NCBI GenBank assembly: GCA_000720805.1
Contig: JODI01000058.1
Location: 5,499-69,498, forward strand
Source of the DNA: Streptomyces violaceoruber
GTDB lineage: Bacteria > Actinomycetota > Actinomycetes > Streptomycetales > Streptomycetaceae
DNA length: 64,000 bases
Reading direction: 5' to 3'
The notes beneath the pieces are model-generated. The model had not been told where the DNA came from and made no database searches. It saw nothing but the letters and a program-made list of their open reading frames with translations. A program made the position numbers and the translations under genes. Of this stretch, positions 17,382 to 26,014 are shown in pieces. The stretch's first letter is position 1. Each line of letters begins with the position of its first letter.

Positions 17382-19507
17382 GCACCACCACCGAGCTGTT
17401 GAAGGGTGCGTCCGACCTCTTCCCCGACGAGGTCGTCACCCAGGCACACGTACGCCACCTGGACCTGCCGTTCGGCGCCGGGCGCTTCGCCCTGATCACG
17501 CTGGACAACGGCCTCGACCACACCAAGCCGACCACCTTCGGCCCGGCCTCGCTGGCGAACCTCAACACCGCCATCGACCAGGTCGAGAAGGAGGCCTCGG
17601 CCGGCGAGATCGTCGGTGTCGGTGTCACCGGCAAGCCGTTCATCTTCGCGGTCGGCGCCGACCTCAAGGGCGTCGAACTGCTGAAGGAGCACAAGGACGC
17701 GCTCGCCATCGGCAAGGGCGGCCACGAGGTCTTCAAGCGTCTCGCGGGCATCGCGGTCCCGACCTTCGCCTACTACAACGGCGCGGCGATGGGCGGTGGC
17801 GTCGAGGTCGGTCTGCACTGCCAGTACCGCACGGTGTCGAGCGCGATCGCCGCCTTCTCGCTGCCCGAGGTCTTCCTCGGCCTGGTCCCGGGCTGGGGCG
17901 GCTGCACGCTGCTGCCGAACCTGATCGGTGCCGCCAAGGCCATCTCGGTGATCATCGACAACTCCCTCAACCAGAACAAGCAGCTCAAGGGCGAGCAGGT
18001 CTACGACCTCGGGATCGCCGACGCGATCTTCGAGGGCGCCGACTTCCTGGAGCAGTCGCTGCTGTGGACGGCCGCCGTCCTCAAGGGCGAGATCGTCATC
18101 GACCGCCCGGTGATCGACCGCGGTGAGGTCTGGGACCTGGCCGTCGCCAAGGGCCGCTCCATCGCGGACAGCAAGGTGCACGGCGCGGCCCCGGCCGCCT
18201 ACCGCGCCCTGGACATCATCGCCGCCGCCAAGAACGGCGACCTGCAGCAGGGCTACGACGCCGAGGACCAGGCGCTCGCCGACCTGATCATGGGCGGTGA
18301 ACTGCGCGCCGGCATCTACGCGTTCAACCTGGTGCAGAAGCGCGGCAAGCGTCCGGCCGGCGCGCCCGACAAGAACCTCGCGCGTCCGGTCACCAAGGTG
18401 GGCGTCGTGGGCGCGGGCCTGATGGCCTCGCAGCTGGCGCTGCTGTTCCTGCGCCGCCTGGAGGTGCCGGTCGTGCTGACCGACATCGACCAGGAGCGCG
18501 TCGACAAGGGCGTGGGCTACGTCCACGCCGAGATCGACAAGCTCCTCGGCAAGGGCCGGATCAACCAGGACAAGGCCAACCGCCTCAAGGCGCTGGTGAC
18601 CGGTGTGCTGGACAAGGCCGAGGGCTTCTCCGACGCGGACTTCATCATCGAGGCCGTGTTCGAGGAGATCGGCGTCAAGCAGCAGGTGTTCGCGGAGGTC
18701 GAGGCGGTCGCCCCGGCGCACGCGATCCTCGCCACCAACACCTCGTCGCTCTCGGTCTCCGAGATGGCGTCGAAGCTGAAGAACCCCGAGCGGGTCGTGG
18801 GCTTCCACTTCTTCAACCCGGTCGCCGTGCTGCCGCTCCTGGAGATCGTCCGCGGCGAGCAGACCGACGACGCCTCGCTGGCCACGGCGTTCGCCGTCGC
18901 CAAGAAGCTGAAGAAGACCGCGGTCCTCGTGAAGGACGCCCCGGCGTTCGTCGTCAACCGCATCCTCACCCGCTTCATGGGCGAGATCCAGAACGTCATC
19001 GACGAGGGCACCCCGGTCGAGGTCGCCGAGAAGGCCGTCGAGCCGCTCGGTCTGCCGATGTCCCCGCTGGTCCTGCTGGAGCTGGTCGGTCCGGCGATCG
19101 GTCTGCACGTCTCCGAGACCCTCAACCGGGCCTTCCCGGACCGCTTCACGGTCTCCGAGAACCTCGCGGCCGTAGTCAAGGCGGGCAAGCGCGGCTTCTA
19201 CGTGTACGACAGCGGCAAGCCCGAGCTGGACCCGGAGGTCGCCGCGCTGCTCAAGCAGGGCGACACCGTCCTGACCGAGGAGCAGGTCCGTGAGCGCGTC
19301 CTGGACGCGGTGGCGCAGGAGATCGGGCTGATGCTCGACGAGGGCGTCGTCGCCGAGGCCCAGGACATCGACCTCTGCCTGATCACCGGTGCGGGCTGGC
19401 CCTTCCACCTGGGCGGCATCACGCCGTACCTGGACCGCGAGGGTGTCTCCGAGCGTGTGAACGGCAAGAAGTTCCTGGCTCCGGGCGTGGCGAGCGTCCC
19501 GGCGTAA
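17378..19507 (+). CDS. fadB: Fatty-acid oxidation complex alpha subunit: enoyl-CoA hydratase / 3-hydroxyacyl-CoA dehydrogenase
   Basis: 709 residues. The N-terminal crotonase domain (to ~330) has the oxyanion-type segment GVTGKPFIFAVGADLKGVEL and YYNGAAMGGGVEVGLHC, plus LPEVFLGLVPGWGG. The NAD-binding domain starts near 340 with VGVVGAGLMASQLALLFLRR. The dehydrogenase His lies in ERVVGFHFFNPVAVLPLLEI, and PAFVVNRILTRFM begins the C-terminal domain, which is present in full. It performs the hydration and dehydrogenation steps of beta-oxidation. GTG start overlaps the fadA stop. Confidence 0.94.
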   Translation: MSTTTELLKGASDLFPDEVVTQAHVRHLDLPFGAGRFALITLDNGLDHTKPTTFGPASLANLNTAIDQVEKEASAGEIVGVGVTGKPFIFAVGADLKGVELLKEHKDALAIGKGGHEVFKRLAGIAVPTFAYYNGAAMGGGVEVGLHCQYRTVSSAIAAFSLPEVFLGLVPGWGGCTLLPNLIGAAKAISVIIDNSLNQNKQLKGEQVYDLGIADAIFEGADFLEQSLLWTAAVLKGEIVIDRPVIDRGEVWDLAVAKGRSIADSKVHGAAPAAYRALDIIAAAKNGDLQQGYDAEDQALADLIMGGELRAGIYAFNLVQKRGKRPAGAPDKNLARPVTKVGVVGAGLMASQLALLFLRRLEVPVVLTDIDQERVDKGVGYVHAEIDKLLGKGRINQDKANRLKALVTGVLDKAEGFSDADFIIEAVFEEIGVKQQVFAEVEAVAPAHAILATNTSSLSVSEMASKLKNPERVVGFHFFNPVAVLPLLEIVRGEQTDDASLATAFAVAKKLKKTAVLVKDAPAFVVNRILTRFMGEIQNVIDEGTPVEVAEKAVEPLGLPMSPLVLLELVGPAIGLHVSETLNRAFPDRFTVSENLAAVVKAGKRGFYVYDSGKPELDPEVAALLKQGDTVLTEEQVRERVLDAVAQEIGLMLDEGVVAEAQDIDLCLITGAGWPFHLGGITPYLDREGVSERVNGKKFLAPGVASVPA

Positions 19508-19520
19508 CGCGATACCCCTG

Positions 19521-19566
19521 AGGGGGGTGGGGCGCAGGATAACGATCCTTGCGTTCCGCCCCCCTT
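19521..19566 (+). terminator. Terminator after fadB
   Basis: An imperfect hairpin with arms 19521-19540 and 19545-19566 around an AACG loop; the outer arms are G6 and C6 and the inner pair is GGAT/ATCC. It starts 14 bases past the stop and ends in TTT. Confidence 0.75.
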
Positions 19567-19667
19567 TCGCATGTCGCTACGGATAGGATCCTCACACAAT
19601 CCGACCACTTGTTTACATGGCAGTGACGGTTGCGCTGACGGTTTCGGCGGTTTCGGCCCATGCGCTG

Positions 19668-19711
19668 ACCGGCCGACGGCCGGTTCGGCCGGCCAGTTGA
19701 ACCGGCCGGTT
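19668..19711. promoter_or_regulatory. Nested inverted repeats upstream of the CBM3/GH16-like gene
   Basis: ACCGGCC-GAC-GGCCGGT (19668-19684) is followed by the 12-bp perfect palindrome AACCGGCCGGTT (19700-19711), and CCGGTTC/GAACCGG pairs across both. The block ends 46 bases before the GTG start at 19758. It may be an operator array or a structured leader. Confidence 0.5.
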
Positions 19712-19757
19712 GAACCGTTCAGTTCGACCGCTCAGTGCCGTGCGAAGGAGTTTCACC

Positions 19758-21194
19758 GTGGCGACCACCCGCCGCCGCCCACCCCGTCGACGGGTCTGGC
19801 CCAAGATCAGGCTGCTCCTCCTGATCTGTGTGGTCGCCGCAGGTGCCACCGCCCTGTATCCCGTGTGGAAGGCGGCCAACCCGGATCCGCCGGAGCTCAC
19901 CGTCCGGTACCGCACCGACACCCCGGCCACCGCCGCGGCGGCCAAGCCGTCGCTCGAGGTCTTCAACGACTCGGAGAAACCGCTCCCGCTCACCGATCTG
20001 ACGCTGCGGTACTACTTCACCGCCGACGGGACCTCCGCGTACGCCTACAACTGCGTCCAGGCCTCCGTCGGCTGCTCGAACATCGCCGGTACGGTCACCG
20101 CGCTCGACGATCCCACCGAGGACGCCGACCACTACCTGGAGCTGCGGTTCGCCGAGGGCGCCGGCACCCTGGAGCCGGGCGCCAACAGCAAGGGCATCGA
20201 CGTCCAACTGTTCCGCGCCGACCACAAGAAGCTGACGCAGTCCAACGACCGCTCCTTCGACGCCGAGAAGACCACCTACAAGGAGTCGAAGAAGGTCACC
20301 GCGTACAAGCGGGGCGTCCTCGCCTGGGGTGACGAGCCGGACGGCGGCGGGAAGCAGGACGCGTCGGCCAAGGCCGCCCCCGCGCCCGCGCCCCTGCCCC
20401 AGGCTCCGGCCGGTGTCCTGTTCGACGACTTCGACTACGTCGGCGCCAAGGACCCCGCCCTGTTCAAGCACGGCTGGCTGGTCCGCAGCAGCAAGGGCGG
20501 CCCGGGCATCGACGACACGTGGTCGGCCGACGGGGTCACCTTCCCCGCCGAGAAGGACGCTCTCGACGGCGGCCAGGTGCTGAACCTGCGCACCGCCACC
20601 GACGGCACCGAGTCCGGCACCACGCAGGCCAGCCTCGGCACCGCGAGCCGTGAGTTCCGCGACGGCACCTACGCCGCCCGGATCCACTTCAGCGACGACC
20701 CGGCCGAGGGCAAGGGCGGCGACCACGTCAACCAGACCTTCTACACCATCGGCGGCAGCGGAAAGACGTACAGCGAACTCGACAACGAGTACATGCCGAA
20801 CGGCGGTTGGGGTCGGCTCGGTCCCAAGCTGGACACCGTGACCTGGTACGACCACGAGAAGAACGACCGGGTCTACACCACCACCCACAAGAGCCTGGCC
20901 GGCTGGCACACCATGATGATCACCGTCGAGGACGACGTGGTCACGTACCGCATGGACGGCAGGAAGCTCTTCTCCAGCAGCGGCAAGTACGCCCCGCGCG
21001 CGGGGATGTCGATCAACTTCAACCACTGGTTCGTCGACCTGCCGTTCAAGGGCGCCCGTGCCTGGGACATGAAGGTCGACTGGCTGTACTACAACGCCAA
21101 GGACGTCCTGTCCGTCAAGGACGTCGACGCGGCCGTCAAGGAATACAGCGGCAGCGGCATGAACTACTTCGACACCGTTCAGGAGTCTCGTTGA
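19758..21194 (+). CDS. Membrane-anchored CBM3 + GH16-like protein of the exopolysaccharide locus
   Basis: 478 residues from GTG 19758 (AAGGAG eight bases upstream). Order: short Arg-rich cytoplasmic start, one membrane anchor at ~15-37 (IRLLLLICVVAAGATALYPVW), a family 3 carbohydrate-binding module at ~45-180 (PSLEVFNDSEKPLPLTDLTLRYYF is characteristic), an Ala/Pro linker, then a concanavalin-fold domain at ~220-450. That domain carries ELDNE at residues 340-344, fitting the ExDxE catalytic pattern of GH16 enzymes, so hydrolase or transglycosylase activity is possible. The stop overlaps the TTG of the deacetylase gene, so both act on the same extracellular polymer. Confidence 0.75.
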   Translation: MATTRRRPPRRRVWPKIRLLLLICVVAAGATALYPVWKAANPDPPELTVRYRTDTPATAAAAKPSLEVFNDSEKPLPLTDLTLRYYFTADGTSAYAYNCVQASVGCSNIAGTVTALDDPTEDADHYLELRFAEGAGTLEPGANSKGIDVQLFRADHKKLTQSNDRSFDAEKTTYKESKKVTAYKRGVLAWGDEPDGGGKQDASAKAAPAPAPLPQAPAGVLFDDFDYVGAKDPALFKHGWLVRSSKGGPGIDDTWSADGVTFPAEKDALDGGQVLNLRTATDGTESGTTQASLGTASREFRDGTYAARIHFSDDPAEGKGGDHVNQTFYTIGGSGKTYSELDNEYMPNGGWGRLGPKLDTVTWYDHEKNDRVYTTTHKSLAGWHTMMITVEDDVVTYRMDGRKLFSSSGKYAPRAGMSINFNHWFVDLPFKGARAWDMKVDWLYYNAKDVLSVKDVDAAVKEYSGSGMNYFDTVQESR

Positions 21195-22651
21195 GCAAGG
21201 AGCAATCCCGTATCTCGGCCCGTTCCCTGAGCCGGCGCGCCGCGCTGCTCATGGGCGGCACGGGAGGCGTCGCCCTGGCGGGCGGCGGTGCGTGGCTGGG
21301 GAAGGTGGCGGCCCAGCCCGCGGGCGCCGAGGCCGCCGAGGCGGCCATCGGGGGCCTCACCACACCCCCGCCCTACGCCCCGTCGGGACGCCGCCCCAAG
21401 TACCGCCGGGCCACCTGGTCCCAGCAGTTCCAGGCCTCCCACGGCTGGACCCCCTCGGGCGGGGGCACCGCGTCGGCCGAGGCGAACGACACATCCGCCT
21501 TCGTACGCGGGACACAGTCGGTACGCGTCACCACCAACGGCACCGGCAAGCAGTCGTACGTCCGCAGGACCGGGATGGCGGCGCAGAACCTGACCGGCAA
21601 GATGATCCGGCTCGTCTTCCGGGTCGAGGACGTGACCAACCTGTCCAAGATCGTCTTCTATCTGGGCAGCGGCTCCTTCGCGAACTACTTCTCCTGGACC
21701 CTGCACGCCCATTCGACGACGTCGACCAACTACGTGCAGTCCGGGGAATGGGTGACCGTCCACCTGCAGTGGGCCGACGTCACCAGCGCGGCCGGCACGT
21801 ACTCGATCTCCGCCGCCGGCGCCCCGTCCACCAAGACCGGCTTCACCGACATGTCGTTCGCGGTGTACGACAACGCGGGCGGGCCGGTGACCTACCGGCT
21901 GCAGGCCGTCGAGCTGATACCGGACACCACCTCGGTCTTCCCGAAGGGCGTCGTCTCCATCACCTTCGACGACTCCCACAAGTCGATCCACGATCTGGCC
22001 CGGCCGGTGATGGACCAGTTCGGCTACTCGGGCACGGTCTACAACATCGCCGACGCGATCGGCACCGGCAGCTTCCTGACGGTCAACCAGATGCGCTCGA
22101 TGCAGGACTTCTCGGGCTGGGAGATGGGCGGGCACTCCTACGCGAACGCCACCCACACCGCCAGCTACCCCAAGCTCACCGCGGAACAGGCCGACGAGGA
22201 CTTCCGCAAGCTGCGCGAGTGGCTGGTCGGCAACGGCTTCACCAGCGAGCATTTCGCCTATCCGCACGGCTCGTTCGAGAAGACGACGGACGGTGTGCCG
22301 GTGGACGAGATCGCCAGCCGGCACTTCACCACGGCCCGGTCGATCATCTCCGAGACGATCGAGTCCTTCGCCCCGGCGATGCCGTACCGCCTCAAGGCCC
22401 TGACGGGCATCAACGACGGCACGGGCATCGGCGGTACGGCCCTGTCCCGGGTGACGGGCGCGGGCGGCAAGCTCGACCGCTGCGCGAACAACGGTGACTG
22501 GCTCGTCCTGTGCCTCCACAGGATCGTCGAGGGCGCCCCGGCGAGCAGTACGGAGATCGGCAAGACCGGCCTCACCACGCTGATGCAGGCGATCAAGGAC
22601 CGGGGCATCCCGGTGCTCACGGTCGAGGAGGCGATGGCCTCGTACACGTGA
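21191..22651 (+). CDS. Tat-exported polysaccharide deacetylase (NodB domain) with N-terminal jelly-roll module
   Basis: 486 residues from TTG 21191, supported by AGGAG five bases upstream and a TTGA overlap with the previous gene. Twin-arginine signal SRRAALLMGGTGG at 14-26, followed by a hydrophobic Gly/Ala stretch. Residues ~65-240 are beta-rich and look like a carbohydrate-binding module. The NodB (CE4) domain starts near 255 with VVSITFDDS, supplying the catalytic Asp pair; the metal site follows in GGHSYANATH, and FAYPHGSFE is the third motif. Expected to N-deacetylate a HexNAc polymer outside the cell. The second motif is slightly longer than in classical NodB enzymes, so specificity may differ. 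Confidence 0.85.
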   Translation: MSKEQSRISARSLSRRAALLMGGTGGVALAGGGAWLGKVAAQPAGAEAAEAAIGGLTTPPPYAPSGRRPKYRRATWSQQFQASHGWTPSGGGTASAEANDTSAFVRGTQSVRVTTNGTGKQSYVRRTGMAAQNLTGKMIRLVFRVEDVTNLSKIVFYLGSGSFANYFSWTLHAHSTTSTNYVQSGEWVTVHLQWADVTSAAGTYSISAAGAPSTKTGFTDMSFAVYDNAGGPVTYRLQAVELIPDTTSVFPKGVVSITFDDSHKSIHDLARPVMDQFGYSGTVYNIADAIGTGSFLTVNQMRSMQDFSGWEMGGHSYANATHTASYPKLTAEQADEDFRKLREWLVGNGFTSEHFAYPHGSFEKTTDGVPVDEIASRHFTTARSIISETIESFAPAMPYRLKALTGINDGTGIGGTALSRVTGAGGKLDRCANNGDWLVLCLHRIVEGAPASSTEIGKTGLTTLMQAIKDRGIPVLTVEEAMASYT

Positions 22652-22689
22652 GGCCCCGTACACGTGAGGCTCCGTACACGTGAGGCTCC
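22642..22689. repeat. Three tandem 16-bp units over the deacetylase stop codon
   Basis: GTACACGTGAGGCCCC, then GTACACGTGAGGCTCC twice. The TGA stop of the deacetylase lies in the first unit, so each extra unit is untranslated. Each unit contains the 8-bp palindrome TACACGTG-like core (CACGTG). Confidence 0.9.
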
Positions 22690-22698
22690 GGCAACGAC

Positions 22699-22735
22699 GA
22701 GGGGGGCGGCCGCGTGGCCGCCCCCCTCTTTTTCT
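22699..22735. terminator. Bidirectional rho-independent terminator between convergent exopolysaccharide genes
   Basis: GAGGGGGGCGGCC pairs with GGCCGCCCCCCTC around GCGT, followed by TTTTTC on the plus strand. It sits between the deacetylase and the convergent glycosyltransferase gene. Confidence 0.9.
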
Positions 22736-22769
22736 TGCTCACCGAGCCCCGTGGAGGCCCGTCTCGGAC

Positions 22770-24500
22770 CTACCAGCCCTGTCCGTTGCCCTGTCCGTTG
22801 CCGTGCTGCCAGGACGGGTCCGGGTAACCGCCCTGCTGGTGCTGGGGGTCGTACCCCTGCTGGTACGGGTCGTGCTGTCCGCCGCCCTGCCACTGCTGCT
22901 GTCCGGCCGGGGCCGACGTCCCCCAGCTCACCTGCTGCTGCGGGACGTGCGCGTGCTGCTCGTCGTAGCCGGGCAGCGGCTGCGGCTGGGTGGGGATCGG
23001 GCCGGAGGGGCGGGGCCGGGTGCGCAGGGCCACGCCTTCGAGGCGCATCAACTGGAGCGTCTCGGTGACCTTCTTGTCCGAGTACGGGTCCTCTTCCTCG
23101 AAGATCTCCGTCACATCGGCCTCGTGATCGCCGGCCACCGACACCTCGACGCCGCCCTGCCGGGTACCCCAACTGCCCTTGTGCAGGGTGAACAGGGCGT
23201 AGAAGCGGAGGGGGGTGAGCAGGGTCAGCTGGATCACGCCGTAGATCGGCGCGAGCAGGAACATGCCGAACCGTTTGATGAAGCCCATGCCGCGGCGCGG
23301 GAAGTCGAGGTAGCGCACGTTGCGGAGGTACCCCATGAGCACCATGAAGACCAGGTAGTCGCCGATGTGGTTGACGAACCGGTCGGGGTGCAGGATGGGC
23401 GTGATGACCATCGAGTAGAACATCGCCGAGCCGAACACCAGCCACAGCGCGAGTTCCATGCAGGTCAGCCAGAACGCGGGCCGGTACTTCTTCTGGTGGC
23501 GGAAGGCCCACAGGGACTCACGGAAGAAGGACTTGTTCCAGCGGACCTGCTGGCGCAGGAAGTGCGGCAGCTTCTCGGGGACGGCCGTGTAGCCGACGGC
23601 GGTCTCCTGGAAGACGACCTGGCCTTCCATCAGGCAGTAGTTGGTCATACGGCGGTCGTCGCCGAAGACGGCCGGCTTGCCCAGGAACTGCTGGTTGAGG
23701 AAGTCCGGGAGGTACTTGCGCACCAGCGTGCCGCGGTAGGCGGACAGGGCGCCGCAGCAGCACAGGACCGACTTCAGGCGGGAGTAGGCGGCCCGCTCGA
23801 ACAGGAACGAGTTGCCGTAGCGCAGGTCCTGCAGGCGGGTGAAGATGTTGCTGTCGTGGTTGAGCGCCAGCACCATGCCGGTGGAGGCCATGATCTTCTC
23901 GTCCGCCAGCGGCAGCAGCAGTTCACGGACGGTGTCCCGGGACAGGACGGTGTCCGAGTCGACGCACAGGAAGATGTCCGAGTACGGGGCGGCCTCGAAG
24001 CCCAGCGCGAGGGCCTCGCGCTTGCCCTTGTTCTCGGGCTGCACGCTGACCGTGTACTTGACGCCCTTCGCCTCGAACTCGCGGCGCATCCTCTTCGCCG
24101 TCCGGATGCCGGAGTCGTTGGCACTGGCGTCGTCGATGATGTGGATCTCGTTCGGCAGGCGGCTCTGCGCGAGGAGGCTGCGCATGCCCTGCTCGAACAT
24201 CACCGGGTCCTCGTTGTAGATCGGGATGACCGCGGTGACCCAGGCGTTCTCCAGGTACTCCAGCTCCTCCCGCCCCGCCTTGGCCGGACGGTAGAAGAGG
24301 GCGCCGAACATCTTCAGGGCCAGCAGGCTCATGGCACCCAGCGAGTACAGGTGCAGGGAGCCCGCGTCGAGCCGGGTGGCGATCAGCGCGGCGAGGCCGA
24401 GGAAGACGAAGTACGAGACCTTGAGGTGCCTGCGCCTGCGGTGCCCCCGATGGCCGTCGGCGTCGACGGCACCGGGTATGTACGTATCGTCGGAAGTCAC
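22770..24500 (-). CDS. Membrane GT2 polysaccharide synthase resembling class I hyaluronan synthase
   Basis: 576 residues from GTG 24500, overlapping the dehydrogenase stop (GTGA). Two N-terminal membrane helices (~28-70), a GT2 catalytic domain (~85-330), then about four more helices to ~440. Processive-synthase residues are all present: DD at 123-124, DSD 181-183, GDD 280-282, QQVRW 317-321. The run RWNKSFFRESL, the RNVRY element, LLAPIYGVIQLTLLTPLRFY and a WGTR at 444-447 closely recall streptococcal HasA. The last ~110 residues are a Gln/Gly/Pro/His-rich low-complexity tail, absent from HasA. It should polymerise UDP-sugars and extrude the chain. Hyaluronan itself is not proven; a related HexA/HexNAc polymer or chitin-like chain is possible. 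Confidence 0.8.
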   Translation of the reverse strand: MTSDDTYIPGAVDADGHRGHRRRRHLKVSYFVFLGLAALIATRLDAGSLHLYSLGAMSLLALKMFGALFYRPAKAGREELEYLENAWVTAVIPIYNEDPVMFEQGMRSLLAQSRLPNEIHIIDDASANDSGIRTAKRMRREFEAKGVKYTVSVQPENKGKREALALGFEAAPYSDIFLCVDSDTVLSRDTVRELLLPLADEKIMASTGMVLALNHDSNIFTRLQDLRYGNSFLFERAAYSRLKSVLCCCGALSAYRGTLVRKYLPDFLNQQFLGKPAVFGDDRRMTNYCLMEGQVVFQETAVGYTAVPEKLPHFLRQQVRWNKSFFRESLWAFRHQKKYRPAFWLTCMELALWLVFGSAMFYSMVITPILHPDRFVNHIGDYLVFMVLMGYLRNVRYLDFPRRGMGFIKRFGMFLLAPIYGVIQLTLLTPLRFYALFTLHKGSWGTRQGGVEVSVAGDHEADVTEIFEEEDPYSDKKVTETLQLMRLEGVALRTRPRPSGPIPTQPQPLPGYDEQHAHVPQQQVSWGTSAPAGQQQWQGGGQHDPYQQGYDPQHQQGGYPDPSWQHGNGQGNGQGW

Positions 24501-25768
24501 AGCTTGACCACCCGCGGGTGGTCGGCGGACTTGCCCCGGGTGTCGAAGAGCGCACGGGCGCGGTCGGCGAGCAGACCCAGGTCGATCTCGCGGTGCGCCT
24601 GGAGCAGGATCGTGAGGTCGGCGGCCTCGGCCTCGGCGAGGTAGTCCTCCGTCCGCTCGACGCTCTGGCCGCCGGCCTTCCAGTCTTCGACCCGCGGGTC
24701 GAAGTAGACGAGTTCGGCGCCGCGCGCGAGCAGGTTCTCCGCCACGGCGAGGGCCGGGCTCTCCCGCTGGTCGGAGATGTCCGGCTTGTAGGTCACACCG
24801 AGCAGCAGCACACGGGAGCCGCGGACGGCCTTGCCCTGGTCGTTGAGCAGGTCGGCGGCCCGGTTGACCACGTGCACGGGCATGCGCTGGTTGATCTCCT
24901 GCGCGAGCTCCACGAACCGGAACGGGATGCCGAGCGAACGCACCTTGTACGACAGGTAGTTGGGGTCGATCGGGATGCAGTGTCCGCCGACGCCCGGGCC
25001 CGGGTAGAAGGGCGCGAAGCCGAACGGCTTGGTGGAGGCGCAGCGGATCGCGTCCCACAGGTCGACGCCGATCTCACGGCAGAACATCGACATCTCGTTG
25101 ACCAGGGCGATGTTGACGTGCCGGTAGGTGTTCTCCAGCAGCTTCGCCATCTCGGCCTCGCGGGTGCCCTTGGCCTCCACGACCCGGCTCACGAAACGCT
25201 CGTAGAGGGCACGGGCGGCCTTGGTGCAGTCGGCGGTGATGCCGCCGACGACCTTCGGCGTGTTCTCCAGGCCGAAGGAGGCGTTGCCCGGGTCGATGCG
25301 CTCCGGGGAGAAGGCGAGGTGGAAGTCGGTGCCGACGCGCAGGCCACCGGCCTCCAGGCGCGGGCGGACGACCTCGTCGGTGGTGCCCGGGTATGTCGTC
25401 GACTCCAGCACCACGAGGGTTCCGGGGTGCAGGTGGGCCGCGATGTCGTCCACGGCGGCGTGCACCGCGCCGAGGTCGGGGGCGCCGTGCTCGGTGAGCG
25501 GGGTGGGGACGCAGACGACGACCGCGGCGGCGTCCGCGATGACCTCGGCCCCGTCGACCGCCCGGAAACCCTGGTCCAGCATCGCGCGGACCTCGGCGTC
25601 CGTGATGTCGTCCACGTGGGAGCGACCGGAGTTCAGTCCGTCGACCACCCGTCGGCTGCGATCGAGACCCACCACCCTCAGTCCTGCCGCGGCTGCTGAA
25701 CGGGCCAGCGGCAGCCCCACGTAACCAAGTCCCACAACGACAAGATCCACCGTGGAGGATCTACTCAC
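24497..25768 (-). CDS. Nucleotide-sugar dehydrogenase (UDP-Glc / UDP-HexNAc 6-dehydrogenase family)
   Basis: 423 residues from GTG 25768. NAD-binding motif VVVGLGYVGLPLARSAA lies at 10-26, and the UDP-sugar DH signature ESTTYPGTTDEVV near 122. Catalytic Cys264 lies in GVGGHCIPIDPNYLSYK, a form closest to WbpA-type UDP-GlcNAc dehydrogenases. The C-terminal UDP-binding domain is complete (LLLGVTYKPDISDQRESPAL). It oxidises C6 twice to give a UDP-uronic acid. Position directly before the HasA-like synthase, with a GTGA overlap, says it feeds that enzyme. Whether the product is UDP-GlcA or UDP-HexNAcA decides the polymer and cannot be settled from sequence. Confidence 0.88.
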   Translation of the reverse strand: MSRSSTVDLVVVGLGYVGLPLARSAAAAGLRVVGLDRSRRVVDGLNSGRSHVDDITDAEVRAMLDQGFRAVDGAEVIADAAAVVVCVPTPLTEHGAPDLGAVHAAVDDIAAHLHPGTLVVLESTTYPGTTDEVVRPRLEAGGLRVGTDFHLAFSPERIDPGNASFGLENTPKVVGGITADCTKAARALYERFVSRVVEAKGTREAEMAKLLENTYRHVNIALVNEMSMFCREIGVDLWDAIRCASTKPFGFAPFYPGPGVGGHCIPIDPNYLSYKVRSLGIPFRFVELAQEINQRMPVHVVNRAADLLNDQGKAVRGSRVLLLGVTYKPDISDQRESPALAVAENLLARGAELVYFDPRVEDWKAGGQSVERTEDYLAEAEAADLTILLQAHREIDLGLLADRARALFDTRGKSADHPRVVKL

Positions 25769-26014
25769 GACAGCATTCCCAACCCCGTTTTTACCGGCCT
25801 CGTGGCCGGGTCCCCGGTGCTACGTCGGTCTCCCGATTATTCGAACAAACGAAGGGAGGCTAGCAAGCGCCTTCACCTTTCAACCACAGTTTCTCGACGT
25901 GCCCCTCATCACGCGCGCATCCTTACAACCCTCTGTGCGTTTCATGTGTCTCTGGTCCCTGACGCCGTGCGTCTCCGTTCCCTGACGCGTCGTCCGTCGG
26001 GAGCGGAGGAGCCG

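Noticed and set aside
22770..24500. Cellulose synthase (CslA-like) identity for the GT2
   Set aside because: No partner GlxA-like oxidase or BcsA features; residue patterns and the neighbouring dehydrogenase fit HasA better.
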